Assembly: GCA_004295015.1 (NCBI GenBank)
Contig: SHNE01000037.1
Coordinates: 1-36,627 of the forward strand
Source: Bacteroidota bacterium
GTDB taxonomy: Bacteria; Bacteroidota; Bacteroidia; AKYH767-A; 2013-40CM-41-45
DNA length: 36,627 bases
Reading direction: 5' to 3'
Shown here: positions 1 to 10,900 of the stretch, piece by piece
Position numbering within the stretch: position 1 is the stretch's first letter
How the letters are laid out: every line of letters begins with the position of its first letter
Made by a program: the position numbers and the translations under genes
Notes under the pieces: model-generated
Told to the model about the DNA's origin: nothing
Database searches by the model: none
Seen by the model: only the letters and a program-made list of their open reading frames with translations

Positions 1-434
1 TGACTGTTACTGCAAGCACATCAAATTCAAGTACAGCTTCTGCCTGTGATTCCTATACATGGTCACAAAACGGAATGACTTATACTGCATCAGGAACTTA
101 TACGGATGTAGTAGGATGTCACACTGAAGAGTTAGTCCTCACCATCACTGCGAGCACATCAAACTCAACTACCGTTTCTGCCTGTGACTCTTATACATGG
201 TCGCAAAACGGAATGACATATACCGCATCGGGAACCTATACTGACGTAGTAGGATGTCATACTGAAGAGCTGGTATTGACTGTTACAGCAACCTCCAGCA
301 ACTCTACAAACGTAACCGGATGTGGAAGTTACATGTGGTCCGAAAATGGAATGACATACACTACAAGTGGAACATACAGTAATACCGTAGGATGTCATAC
401 AGAGACAATTGTTCTTACCATCAACAATGTGGTA
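1..434 (+). repeat. 138-bp tandem coding repeat, three copies
   Basis: The codon for the first Cys of the repeat core lies at 45, 183 and 321, giving an exact 138-bp (46-residue) period. Copies 1 and 2 encode the same residues over about 33 positions but differ at many third positions. Copy 3 has diverged in protein sequence as well (CGSYMWSENG). More copies probably lie upstream of the window. Confidence 0.9.
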
Positions 435-2438
435 GTTACAGCAACAGCATCAGGTGCTATCCAGTGCTTTGGCGGAATGGTTGCAGTGAACGTATCTGCT
501 ACCGGTGGAACAGCACCATATAGTGGCACAGGTTCAATCATGCAAGCAGCGGGAACGGTGACTAACACCGTTACTGACGATGCAGGTTGTACAGGAACAG
601 CTACAGTAACTCTTTCTGAGCCTACGAAAGTAGAAGGAACAACCACTACTACACCTGCAAACTGCGGTTCCACAGACGGAAGTGCAACAGTAACAGCCAG
701 TGGCGGTGCAGGTGGCTACACCTACCTGTGGTCTGATGGAGCATCACAAACCACAGCAACTGCAAGTGGTCTTGGTACAGGAACATATACTGTAACGATT
801 ACTGATGCAAACGGATGTACAGGAACAGCGTCGGCTTCAATCACCGGAGTCGGTGGCCAGCCTGATGATGCAGGATCTATTTCAGGTCCGTCCGGAGCAT
901 GTCGTAACACATGTGTGACTTACACAGTGCCTCCAATATCTGGAGCTACAAGCTATAACTGGACACTCCCTGCAGGAGCGACCGGAACATCTTCGACCAA
1001 TAGTATCACCGTATGTTTTGACAACACTTATGCGGGAGGATTCCTTTGCGTAGAGGGTGAAAATACTTGTGGTATTGGTGTTAGTTCATGTATAAACATA
1101 CCTGTTCTTACTGTGCGCCCTGCACAGCCGGGATTCATCGTGGGGAATCCAAACCCATGTGGACCAACAGTTGAGACATATTCTATTCCACCAAGTGCTA
1201 ATGCTACCAGCTATACCTGGTCAGTTACCGGCGCCGGCGTAGCGATCCTCACAGGACAGGGTACCAATACAGTACAGGTAAGTTTCCCTGCAGGTTTTGG
1301 ACAAGCAGTAATCGGTGTTTATGCTTCGAACTGTAAAGGCAATACTTCCACACGTTCAACTACATTGACAGGTATACCTACACACTCTAGTCCGTTAACA
1401 GGACCAGGTTATGTATGTGCCGGAACAACAGGAGTTCCATACTCTATCAGTGCAGCGATTGGTGCAGGTTCCTCATACGTTTGGAGTACTACAGGTGATA
1501 TCACTGTTGCAAGTGCTCAAGGAAGTACTTCCATCATCATGGATTTCGGAGCTTCATTCACTACAGGAACCATCTCTGTAACAACGTCTAGCTCTTGTGG
1601 ATCATTTACCCGTAGCTACACAATTCGTTCGACACCTGGTCAGCCGGGATCCATTGCCGGTCCTTCAAGCAACCTGTGTGGACAAACCGGAGTTACTTAT
1701 AGTATTGCACCTGTATTTACAGCTACCAGCTACTTGTGGACAGTACCTGCAGGTGTGACTATGACAACTCCAAACGGAGGAACGTCTATCACTTTAGATT
1801 TTACGCCAGCATTTACCGGAACAGGTAATATCTGTGTAACTTCTATCAGCGCATGTGGAAGCAGTATCGCACGTTGTTACTCAGTAACTGCATTGACTGC
1901 TGCACCGTCTACACCGGCAGGACCAAGTTCTGTATGTAAGTCTGATGCTTCTGTGGTATATACACTGACTCCTGTAGCAGGTGCAACGAGTTATTTGTGG
2001 TCTGTTTCAGGCGGCGCATCCATTGCACCTTCGGGAACATCAGCAACAGTTAACTTCAACAGTGCAACTTCAACTACAGCAGTTATTACCATGAATGCAG
2101 TTAATGCATGTGGTTATAGCCAGCCGGGTAAGAAGTTCGTATCGGTTAATCTTGGATGCCGTAATGCATCAGGCCTGAGTTCATCAGTTGAATTCAATGC
2201 ATATCCTAATCCGACAATGGGACTTCTAAACGTAAGCTTCCAGGCTGAGAAATCAGCTAAGTATATCGTGAAGGTGGTAGATCTGCTAGGAAACGTTGTG
2301 ATCAGCGATGTGATCAATGCTTCTGAAGGAGCCAACTTACAGGAACTAAACCTCAGCAAGGTTGCGAAAGGATTATACCTGTTATCAATTGAAACAGATG
2401 GAGAGATTGCTCAAACATTGCGTGTAGTTGTGGAGTAA
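1..2438 (+). CDS. Large secreted repeat protein, T9SS-sorted (5' end outside window)
   Basis: The reading frame is open from base 3, so the gene starts upstream and at least 812 residues are present. In order it shows: three copies of a 46-residue repeat with the core CDSYTW...GCHTE (to about base 430); a Cys-containing linker; a SprB-type repeat (about 631-850, motif GTYTVTITDANGCT); and five PKD-like beta-sandwich modules of about 85 residues (starting near 865, 1129, 1390, 1642 and 1906), each with a TSYxW core and paired cysteines. It ends in a type A T9SS sorting domain (from about 2185, motif YPNP, ending in a basic/hydrophobic strand). By family knowledge such proteins are exported by T9SS and attached to or released from the outer membrane, often acting in adhesion. 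The module order is the same as in the gene at 4450-7680, so the missing N-terminus may be a cohesin-like domain too; that is inference. A strong hairpin terminator follows 31 bp downstream. Confidence 0.93.
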   Translation, partial: TVTASTSNSSTASACDSYTWSQNGMTYTASGTYTDVVGCHTEELVLTITASTSNSTTVSACDSYTWSQNGMTYTASGTYTDVVGCHTEELVLTVTATSSNSTNVTGCGSYMWSENGMTYTTSGTYSNTVGCHTETIVLTINNVVVTATASGAIQCFGGMVAVNVSATGGTAPYSGTGSIMQAAGTVTNTVTDDAGCTGTATVTLSEPTKVEGTTTTTPANCGSTDGSATVTASGGAGGYTYLWSDGASQTTATASGLGTGTYTVTITDANGCTGTASASITGVGGQPDDAGSISGPSGACRNTCVTYTVPPISGATSYNWTLPAGATGTSSTNSITVCFDNTYAGGFLCVEGENTCGIGVSSCINIPVLTVRPAQPGFIVGNPNPCGPTVETYSIPPSANATSYTWSVTGAGVAILTGQGTNTVQVSFPAGFGQAVIGVYASNCKGNTSTRSTTLTGIPTHSSPLTGPGYVCAGTTGVPYSISAAIGAGSSYVWSTTGDITVASAQGSTSIIMDFGASFTTGTISVTTSSSCGSFTRSYTIRSTPGQPGSIAGPSSNLCGQTGVTYSIAPVFTATSYLWTVPAGVTMTTPNGGTSITLDFTPAFTGTGNICVTSISACGSSIARCYSVTALTAAPSTPAGPSSVCKSDASVVYTLTPVAGATSYLWSVSGGASIAPSGTSATVNFNSATSTTAVITMNAVNACGYSQPGKKFVSVNLGCRNASGLSSSVEFNAYPNPTMGLLNVSFQAEKSAKYIVKVVDLLGNVVISDVINASEGANLQELNLSKVAKGLYLLSIETDGEIAQTLRVVVE

Positions 2439-2468
2439 TCAATTCAGAGTTTAATTAGAATCAATGAA

Positions 2469-2507
2469 AGAGAAGTCCTTCCACTAATGGGAGGACTTCT
2501 CTTTGTT
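2469..2507 (+). terminator. Rho-independent terminator of the first gene
   Basis: A 14-bp stem (2469-2482 with 2489-2502, one G-T pair) closes a 6-base loop and runs into CTTTGTTT. It begins 31 bp after the stop codon at 2438. Confidence 0.88.
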
Positions 2508-3016
2508 TATGAACGGCAAGTTTCAAAAGTTTAGGAGCACTAATGTTTACAGGAAGATGACTTTATAAAATGTTTCACATCTTCCATTTTCTCAATGGCA
2601 TTATGAGGTTTATATCGGAATGGTAGCATAAGAATGAAGCTTGTCCATGAGGCAACCTGCGGAGTTTTTTATTTCCTCAAAACCAATGGCTGCATACAAC
2701 TAACTCTAATCATAAACCTAATTTTAGAATTTAAGCGTATCGCTAAAAGTATTTACCCATGATCTTCACGCAGAAATCTCCTCAAAAAATAACCTTCATC
2801 TGAGCAATTAATTTGAATAAAATGGCCGGTACATCTGGGCTACAGAATGAAAAAAACCGTAAAAAACCCTGTGTTTATGCCTCATTTGAGACTTTCACCA
2901 AGGAATTTTAAAAAATGACCAATAAAAACTTGGAATATATTATAAAAGATGTACTTTAGTAGTACTTTGTGAATGTCTCACAGGTTTGGTCTCCGGACTA
3001 AAATAAAACCAATAAC
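2508..3016. other. Intergenic stretch without a recognisable gene
   Basis: About 500 bases of AT-rich sequence with frequent stops in all frames. I see no RNA gene or repeat. It should carry the promoter of the gene at 3017; TAGTACTTTG near 2958 loosely resembles the Bacteroidota -7 element (TAnnTTTG) but has the wrong internal spacing, so no promoter is called. Confidence 0.5.
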
Positions 3017-4282
3017 ATGAATCAACTTATACCTCGGAAGCTGTTCTTCCTTGTCTGTCTTCTATTTTTGGGAGGCAGTACTGCTGTTAATGCTCAGGAT
3101 CCTTCATTTTCGATATACATAGATAATCCGCAAGGAATTGGAAAGAAAGTATTTGAATTCGACGTGATGGTTCAGGCTTCAGGAGCAACGTCTGCATTCG
3201 AACTTCGAACTTTTCAGGGCGGGATTTGGGTGAATCCGGCATTCATTAACGGAGGAAGCATCAGTCTTCAAAACCTTACCGCTTCTTCACAGATGACCGC
3301 ACCAAAGCATAATGGAGGCGTACAATGGAATTCGTCCGACAACTTTATTAATCTCACGGCTAATATCGGTGTTAAGACGATTAGTTCATGTATTTCAACT
3401 ACGGTTTCAACAGCCCCTATTCGTGTTGCCAGAGTCAGAATGACCAATACAGCAGATTTCGGATGCACAACGCCGGATTTAAAATTCAACTATGTTCAGA
3501 ATGGAAGCCCTTTGCGATTCAGAACCAGCGTAAGCTGGAGAGCAAGTGGCTGTGCATTAAACTATGATATGTACTACCCTAATCGTCCATATTCAGGCTC
3601 TGCACTTTTCAACGGAGAGCTTTACAGCACTCTTGACGGAGATGGAAAATCGCCTGTGAATACAGACAAGAACGATCCGGGTTGTCAATCAGTTCTAAAC
3701 CTGACTGCTTTTCTGGAAGGATTTTATATCGGCCCTCAAACCATGGCATCTACACTGTATGATCTAGGTGAGCCGGGTGCTACTGCGGATCAAACCGATA
3801 CAATTCTTGTTGAACTTTACACATTGGGAGACACCTACAATCCTTTTGCCGGAACGAAAGCAGTTTTACATACAAACGGTACAGCCAAATTACTTTTTGC
3901 AAATAATAATGACATCAGCGGAAACCCGTTTTGGATTGCAGTGAAGCACCGGAATGCTGTTCAGACCTGGAGTAAAACCCCATTGGACTTTACCAGTAAC
4001 GTATCTTATAATTTTAGTACCGGACAAACTCAGGCATTTGATGATGGATTTAATCCTCCAATGCAAAATATGGGCAGTGGTGTTTTTGCCTTTTATGGCG
4101 GAGATGTGAATCAGGATGGTACTGTTGATGGAGCCGATTTGACTGATATTGATAACGACAATAATATTTTCGCTTTTGGCTATAATGTTACCGATTGTAC
4201 CGGTGACGGAGCGACAGATTCTAATGATATTATAATCGTAGATAATAACAAGAATTTATTCCTGTTCTACGCACAGCCTTGA
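3017..4282 (+). CDS. Secreted protein with cohesin-like N-terminus and dockerin-like C-terminus
   Basis: 421 residues. A signal peptide spans residues 1-26 (n-region RK, long hydrophobic core, NA|Q cleavage). Residues 28-200 form a beta-rich domain with the pattern FEFDVMV...GATSAFEL...NGGSI, clearly related to the N-terminus of the protein at 4450 (YEFDLYL...GATPLEL...NGGTL); it resembles cohesin-type beta-sandwiches. Residues 228-360 (LNLTAFLEGFYIG ... VKHRNAVQTWS) match the C-terminal module of the protein at 15772. Residues 362-417 contain two dockerin-like calcium loops, DVNQDGTVDGAD and DCTGDGATDSND. There is no YPNP sorting domain. The protein is likely extracellular; whether its two ends bind partner proteins is inference. 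It stands alone, with a terminator directly downstream. Confidence 0.9.
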   Translation: MNQLIPRKLFFLVCLLFLGGSTAVNAQDPSFSIYIDNPQGIGKKVFEFDVMVQASGATSAFELRTFQGGIWVNPAFINGGSISLQNLTASSQMTAPKHNGGVQWNSSDNFINLTANIGVKTISSCISTTVSTAPIRVARVRMTNTADFGCTTPDLKFNYVQNGSPLRFRTSVSWRASGCALNYDMYYPNRPYSGSALFNGELYSTLDGDGKSPVNTDKNDPGCQSVLNLTAFLEGFYIGPQTMASTLYDLGEPGATADQTDTILVELYTLGDTYNPFAGTKAVLHTNGTAKLLFANNNDISGNPFWIAVKHRNAVQTWSKTPLDFTSNVSYNFSTGQTQAFDDGFNPPMQNMGSGVFAFYGGDVNQDGTVDGADLTDIDNDNNIFAFGYNVTDCTGDGATDSNDIIIVDNNKNLFLFYAQP

Positions 4283-4301
4283 TCTGATCAAAAATAAACC
4301 G

Positions 4302-4346
4302 AATCCCGCATGACATTTTATTAATGTTATGCGGGATTTTAATTTT
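4302..4346 (+). terminator. Rho-independent terminator after the cohesin/dockerin-like gene
   Basis: A 15-bp stem (4302-4316 with 4324-4338, one G-T pair) closes a 7-base loop and is followed by TTTTAATTTTT. It lies 20 bp after the stop codon. Confidence 0.88.
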
Positions 4347-4449
4347 TGAATAACTGATACAGTCCGAATCAAATATTCAATTATTTTGCCGGATGATCGG
4401 CGTTTTTTAATTGATATAATAAAATCGAAATAGTACTAATGCTTCTCTT

Positions 4450-7400
4450 ATGCTGAAGAAAAAACGCTTGTTGTTTATTGCCCGAACTATTTTCATTGTG
4501 GTATCGGTATTTTTCGGACAAATACTCAGCGCCCAGATCCCAACCTATCAACTTACCCTTACTAATGAAAGTCAAACTTCAGCGACCACATATGAATTCG
4601 ATTTGTATCTGTTACGAACAGGCGCTACCCCGCTGGAGCTATCCTTGTTTCAATTTGGTCTCGCCTTTGATACCAGTATAATGAATGGCGGAACACTTAC
4701 GGCATCGATTGTTCCCGGATATTCCCAGCTACCTGCAAATTATACAAGCGGAAGTGTGGTGATTGGACTTATGAATTATACTATCGGTGGAGTGATTTGC
4801 CGCTATTTTAATGCGGCTGCCGGAGCTCTTCCACCGGGAGGTCCGGGAAGCGGAACATTGATTTCAAATGTAAGTACAGGATGTAATTCACCGGGTACAC
4901 GAATTGGAAGGTACAGAATTACCAACAGTGTTCCTTTTAAGGCAAACTCTTCCTGCAAACACAGTTGGTCAACGGCACCGGGAAGTCAAAGAACAAATAC
5001 GACGGTTAATGCCTATATCGGATCAATCAATACGAACATCACGGATCCGGCAAGTAATTTAGGATACACAGATTCGGGCACCTGTATTGACAATGTAGTG
5101 TTGAATCCTCAGACTCCCTGTGCTGTATTTATAGCAACAAGTACTACTTCAGAATCCTGCTTTGCGAGTAGCGACGGAAGTGTTACGGTAACACTAAGTG
5201 GAAGTGGTGTGAGCAACAGCGGCACCTATAGTCTGAACGGCTCCGCATTCGCTTCTTTCACTTCGAATCCTTTCACTTTAACCGGACTTCCTTCAGGCAA
5301 TCACAGCATTGAAGTTTTAACAACGACACCTTGCACTGCCGGACCCGGCACATTTAATATCGGTGGGCCCTCCGCGCCATCCTCATCAACTCAAACGATT
5401 TCGGCCTGCGATTCATATACCTGGTCTGCTAATGGACTAACATATACTTCAAGCGGAACTTATGCATTTAATGGCACTCAAGGTTCTTGTCCTCATACCT
5501 TCAATTTACTATTAACTATAAATTCAAGTACCAATTCAACCAGCACCCGTACCGAATGTAATTCTTATACATGGCCTGTCAATGGAACGACCTATTTGAG
5601 CAGTGGCACTTATTCATACACCGGTCTGAACGGATCAGGTTGCCCATTGGATGCAACCTTAAATCTGACAATTTCAAATGTGACTGCCGGTGCCAGCCCG
5701 CTTGCAAGCATAGTTTGTTTTGGAGATGCCACACAGGTAAGCGTATCTGCTTCAGGAGGAATTGCTCCCTATACAGGAACGGGTACTGTCAGCCAGAATG
5801 CAGGCACAAGTGTTTATACGGTGACTGATGCAGCCGGTTGTTCCGCCTCCGCCTCTCTGACCCTTACACAGCCAAGCCAAATATCTGCAACACTAATGAC
5901 TACTGATGCAAGCTGCGGCATAGCCAATGGTACGGCATCTGTCAACGCTTCGGGTGGTTCCGGGATTTATACTTATGCATGGTCAAACGGTCAGACAGGC
6001 AGCTCGGCAAGTGGTTTTGCTTCAGGCTCACATAGCCTTACTATTACTGATAATTCAACGTGTTCAGAAACATTTCCTTTTAGCATTGGCGGATCCGGAG
6101 GACAACCAGATCCTGCAGGGGCAATTAATGGAGCTTCCGGAGCCTGTGTGAATCAGTCGGGCATTGTTTATTCCATTCCACCTGTTCCTAATGCTGTGAG
6201 TTATGTATGGACACTTCCTACAGGGGTTAGTGGATCTTCAACAAGCAACAGTATAACTCTTAGTTTCGGTCCATCCTATGCAGGAGGTTTTATTTGTGTT
6301 GCCGGAGTAAATTCCTGCGGGCAAGGAACACAAAGCTGCTTTAATATACCGGTATTAAGTCGAAGACCTTCACCCCCCGGATTTATCAATGGCAATGTAA
6401 ATCCATGTGGAGGAAATACCTATACCTACTCAATTCCTCCAAGCGCTAATGCGTCATCATACACATGGACCGTTACCGGTTCCGGTGCAAGTATTGTAAG
6501 TGGTCAGGGAACATCAAGCATTCAGGTGAACATAGCGGGCGGTTTTGGACAAGGAACAATTTCTGTTCAACCGCAAAATTGTATAGGAAAAACGGCTATT
6601 CGCACGTTGAATATCACGGGAATTCCTTCGCACAACAGCAGTCTTTTTGGACCTTCAAATGTCTGCGCCGGAACGGACGGGATAGTCTACAGCATTTCAC
6701 CTGTAGTAGGCGCATCATCATCAAACACATGGTCTGCAAGCGGTCAAATTACAATAGTTTCCTCTACACAATATTCCTGTACGCTGAATTTTGGTGCAGG
6801 ATTTACAAGGGGTACTTTGTCCGTGACAAGTTCAAATGCCTGCGGATCTTTCACAAAAAAATTCATCATAGGCTCCAAGCCCGCACAGCCCGGTTTAATA
6901 AATGGCTCTTCCGATAATCTTTGTGGAAAGTCGGGTTTAGCTTATAGTATAAATACAGTTCCATCGGCAACAGCATACCAGTGGTCTGTTCCTTCCGGAG
7001 CCGGTATTACTTCGAATAGCGGGACAAGTATTACGGTTGATTTCGGACCCTCTTTTACAGGCACAGGCCTTATTTGTGTATCAGCATTAAATACCTGTGG
7101 AAAGAGCCTTGATCGTTGCTTTGCTGTGAGTGCACGACCGGTTGTTGCATCAGCAATCACTGGGAACTCTAATCCATGCAGATCATCGACAGAAACATTT
7201 TCTATACTTCCTGTTGTAGGAGCCACAAATTATTTCTGGAATCTGAGTGGAGGAGGAGCCATAACATCTGCCGGCAGCGGTGCATCAATTAATTTTAGCA
7301 CTGCTTTATCTTCCGGAGCCATTCTTAGCGTACAGGCAGAGAACAATTGCGGAACCGGACCAATGAAAAAGAAACTATTGCATATTGATTTTTCCTGCAG

Positions 7401-7680
7401 AAGAAATTCCGATAAAGAATTAGAACAATCCACATTCACTTTGTTTCCTAATCCCGCCGGATCATCAACAGGACTAAATTTCTATGCTGACTCAAAAAAT
7501 ACCTATGCAATGATTATGACTAATTTATCAGGCCAGGTTATTTGGGAGCGTACATTTTCATCTGAAATTGGCTTAAACCATATAGAAATTGAACTTGGCG
7601 ACCAAGCTCCCGGTATGTATCTTTTGAACCTTATGAGTTCAGGTGATCAGGGGGCCAAACTAAGGCTGATAATTGAATAG
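4450..7680 (+). CDS. Large secreted repeat protein with cohesin-like head, SprB and PKD-like modules, T9SS-sorted
   Basis: 1076 residues. Signal peptide 1-28 (SA|Q). Residues 30-215 are the cohesin-like domain shared with the 421-residue protein upstream. Residues 222-300 are SprB-like (ESCFASSDGSVTV). Two CDSYTW/CNSYTW repeats sit at about 320 and 370. A canonical SprB repeat spans about 478-548 (ASCGIANGTASVNASGG). Five PKD-like modules follow (about 551-982), then a T9SS type A sorting domain from about 990 (LFPNPAGSS, ending LRLIIE). From the CDSYTW repeats to the C-terminus it is co-linear with the partial protein at 1-2438, with near-identical stretches such as YSIPPSANASSYTW versus YSIPPSANATSYTW, so the two are tandem paralogues. 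Likely an adhesin or surface-layer-like protein exported by T9SS. ATG at 4450 is the only start that gives an intact signal peptide. Confidence 0.93.
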   Translation: MLKKKRLLFIARTIFIVVSVFFGQILSAQIPTYQLTLTNESQTSATTYEFDLYLLRTGATPLELSLFQFGLAFDTSIMNGGTLTASIVPGYSQLPANYTSGSVVIGLMNYTIGGVICRYFNAAAGALPPGGPGSGTLISNVSTGCNSPGTRIGRYRITNSVPFKANSSCKHSWSTAPGSQRTNTTVNAYIGSINTNITDPASNLGYTDSGTCIDNVVLNPQTPCAVFIATSTTSESCFASSDGSVTVTLSGSGVSNSGTYSLNGSAFASFTSNPFTLTGLPSGNHSIEVLTTTPCTAGPGTFNIGGPSAPSSSTQTISACDSYTWSANGLTYTSSGTYAFNGTQGSCPHTFNLLLTINSSTNSTSTRTECNSYTWPVNGTTYLSSGTYSYTGLNGSGCPLDATLNLTISNVTAGASPLASIVCFGDATQVSVSASGGIAPYTGTGTVSQNAGTSVYTVTDAAGCSASASLTLTQPSQISATLMTTDASCGIANGTASVNASGGSGIYTYAWSNGQTGSSASGFASGSHSLTITDNSTCSETFPFSIGGSGGQPDPAGAINGASGACVNQSGIVYSIPPVPNAVSYVWTLPTGVSGSSTSNSITLSFGPSYAGGFICVAGVNSCGQGTQSCFNIPVLSRRPSPPGFINGNVNPCGGNTYTYSIPPSANASSYTWTVTGSGASIVSGQGTSSIQVNIAGGFGQGTISVQPQNCIGKTAIRTLNITGIPSHNSSLFGPSNVCAGTDGIVYSISPVVGASSSNTWSASGQITIVSSTQYSCTLNFGAGFTRGTLSVTSSNACGSFTKKFIIGSKPAQPGLINGSSDNLCGKSGLAYSINTVPSATAYQWSVPSGAGITSNSGTSITVDFGPSFTGTGLICVSALNTCGKSLDRCFAVSARPVVASAITGNSNPCRSSTETFSILPVVGATNYFWNLSGGGAITSAGSGASINFSTALSSGAILSVQAENNCGTGPMKKKLLHIDFSCRRNSDKELEQSTFTLFPNPAGSSTGLNFYADSKNTYAMIMTNLSGQVIWERTFSSEIGLNHIEIELGDQAPGMYLLNLMSSGDQGAKLRLIIE

Positions 7681-7977
7681 CAAGATAGCTTCCGACTAAT
7701 TCTGTCAGATCCCGGCATTTTTGTAAACCAGGGCGATAGATTATGACAGTATATATGGCTAAATTACCATTGGTTTTATTAAATTTGTAATAAACCTTTA
7801 CATCATTCCATCATCAAATTTCCATCGAACTAAGATTGAGGATTTTGAATTCCTCAGGATTCCTTGCACTGGTTTATGGAGAAGCATAATTGTATCATTA
7901 ATCTAATTTCATTTTCATTAAATAAGTATCACTCTTCAACTTAATAGTGCTGAAAATAAATCTAACATTCCATAACC

Positions 7978-10900
7978 ATGAAAAAAGTTTCTTTCATCCT
8001 GCTTACATTTCTGATTTGTGCAATGAGTGCCTGGTCACAAATTCCACAACGGTTCAACTATCAGGCAATCGCGCGTGACGCTGCCGGAAATATTGTTGCA
8101 AGTCAGAATATTTCCGTTCGCTTTAGTGTATTGACAGGATCCTCATCAGGTACTTCAGAATATGTAGAAACACATTCTGTCACAACAAATGTATTCGGAT
8201 TGTTTACGCTTCCCATCGGAGCAGGAACTCCTTTGTCCGGATCATTTGGGGGAATCACATGGGCCTCCGGCGCAAAATTTTTAAAAGTTGAAGTGGATCC
8301 GGCAGGAGGAGCAAGTTATGTTGACCTTGGGGCTTCGGAACTGATAAGTGTTCCTTATGCCATATGGAGTGAGAACAGCAATACGCCCGGACCTCAGGGT
8401 GTCAATGGATCAACATGGTACATCGGAGCCGGAGCACCCGGAGCTGCTACAGGTGTTTTAAATGATCTCTATCTTGATAACAGCAATGGAGATTACTATA
8501 AAAAAACCGGAGGCAGTGCCTGGACTCTTCAGGGAAATCTTGCAGGACCTGCCGGACCAACAGGCTTAGCAGGTGATCAGTATGCAACTACGTCTACAAC
8601 TTCGCTGACAATTTCAACAGGCACAAAAAACTTTAGCGTTGATCCGGGTTTATCTTATTCGATAGGACAAACCATTTTAATTTCAAACTCTTCCACGGCA
8701 TTAATGGAAGGCACACTTACTTCCTACAATCCTTCAACAGGAGCAATAAGCGTTAATGTTACCAGTATTACGGGAAGCGGAACTTTTAGCAGTTGGCAGG
8801 TGAATCTCAATGGTGCACCGGGACCTGCCGGAAGTCCGGGTGCCACCTGGCATACAGGCACAGGAGCTCCTGCCATAGCACTTGGCTCTGTGAATGATCT
8901 TTACCTGAATACAATTAACGGTGACTACTATGTTAAGACCGGTGCGAGTACCTGGACCTTTCAGGCGAATTTAACAGGAGCTGCAGGCCCTATAGGCCCA
9001 GCCGGACCGACCGGACCTACAGGTCCTATTGGTCTTTCGGGACCACAGGGTGCGACAGGCCCAACCGGTCCTACAGGAGCAACCGGTCCTGCCGGTCCGA
9101 TAGGTCTGACAGGACCTCAAGGATCCACCGGTCCTGCCGGCCCTACCGGCCCTACGGGTGCGACAGGACCTGCAGGAACAACAGGTCCTGCAGGAGCAAC
9201 CGGACCTCAGGGAGCGCAAGGTCCTGCAGGTGCTAACGGTAGCAACGGAGTAAATGGAATTAACGGTGTCAATGGTGCAACATGGTTTACCGGTGGCACT
9301 GTTCCTTCAGGAGTTACAGGAGTTGTAAATGATTTATATTTAAATACGAGTACAGGAGATTATTATAAAAAGACTGCAGTCAGCACCTGGACACTTCAAG
9401 GAAACCTTAACGGACCAACGGGTCCATCAGGAACCAATGGTGTCAACGGAACTAACGGCGCGACATGGTTTACCGGATCAGCAGCTCCGAGTGGGGCTAC
9501 CGGAATTGTCAATGATTTATTTCTGAATATTTCCACAGGTGATTACTATAAAAAAACAGGAGTCTCTACATGGACTTTACAAGCTAACTTGAGCGGACCA
9601 ACCGGACCGCAGGGTTTACCGGGAGATAAATATGCAACTACCTCGGTTACCTCTATGTCGATCTCTGTGGCATCTAAAAGTTTTACGGTTGCCACAGGTT
9701 TATCCTATTCTATCGGACAAAATGTTTTGATTTCCAATTCAGCAACAAACAGGATGGAAGGAACACTTACCTCTTATAATCCGGGAACCGGCGCGATGGT
9801 AGTGAGTGTAAACGTTATTAATGGCTCCGGAACTTTTAACTCATGGTCAGTAAACCTCAATGGAGCACCGGGTCCTGCCGGAGATGCCGGCGCAACCTGG
9901 TTAACCGGAGCAGGAGCACCTTCTTCAGGACTAGGTCTGCTCAATGACCTTTACCTCAATACAAATAACGGGGACTACTATAAGAAAACGGGTGCAAGCA
10001 CATGGTCACTGCAAGGAAACTTAGCCGGTCCAACGGGCCCAACAGGCGCTACCGGTCCAACCGGTGCAACAGGCTCAACCGGTCCTGCAGGTCCTGCCGG
10101 TTCTGCCGGCCCAACCGGTGCTACAGGCCCTGCCGGTCCAACCGGTGCCACAGGTCCTGCCGGCCCTGCCGGCCCAACCGGGGCCACCGGAGCCATCGGA
10201 CCTGCGGGTCCGACAGGTCCTACGGGATTGACCGGAGCCACCGGAGCCACCGGTCCAGCCGGACCAGCCGGCCCGGCTGGATCTACAGGCCCGGCCGGAC
10301 CTACCGGACAGACCGGTGCAACCGGTGCCACGGGAGCTACAGGCCCTCAGGGTCCGATCGGTCCCACAGGGGCGGCCGGAACAAATGGGTTGAATGGCGC
10401 AACCTGGCTTACGGGAACAACAGCTCCTGCAGGGGGAACCGGTGCAGTCAATGATTTGTACCTGAACACCAGTAATGGCAGCTATTACAAGAAAACAGGT
10501 GCGAGCACCTGGACTTTGCAAGGGAATATTACCGGCCCGGCCGGAGCTACAGGTCCTGCCGGAGCCACCGGTGCTACAGGAGCCACCGGCCCGACCGGTC
10601 CAACCGGTCCGACCGGAGCTACGGGGGCAACCTGGTTGACCGGAACGACTGTGCCTGCCGGAGGAACAGGACTTGTAAATGATTTATATCTTAATACAAG
10701 CAACGGAAACTATTATAAAAAAACCGGCGTGAGTACATGGACACTTCAGGGAAATCTCACCGGTCCCGCAGGAAGTGGAGGACTTGCCGGTAATACAAAT
10801 TACATTATCAAATTCATTGGTTCTTCAACAGGAGGAAATTCATTGATGTATGATAATGGTACTAACATTGGAATAGGGAGCACTCTTCCTGACGCACGTT

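Noticed and set aside
1..434. Regular repeat that might be taken for a CRISPR array
   Set aside because: The 138-bp units are entirely coding and contiguous in one frame; there are no short repeat/unique spacer alternations anywhere in the window.
6465..6917. 150-codon frame inside the large repeat protein gene
   Set aside because: Shadow frame of the 4450-7680 gene with a biased composition and no domain.
7780..7787. TAAATTTG resembling a -7 promoter element before the collagen-like gene
   Set aside because: No TTG at a suitable distance upstream and a leader of 190 bases; too weak to call a promoter.
8971..10703. Several long antisense and alternate-frame open frames rich in Arg/Ser/Cys or Pro/Val/Ala
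   Set aside because: By-products of the low-complexity Gly-X-Y coding repeats; they have no starts, signals or domains of their own.
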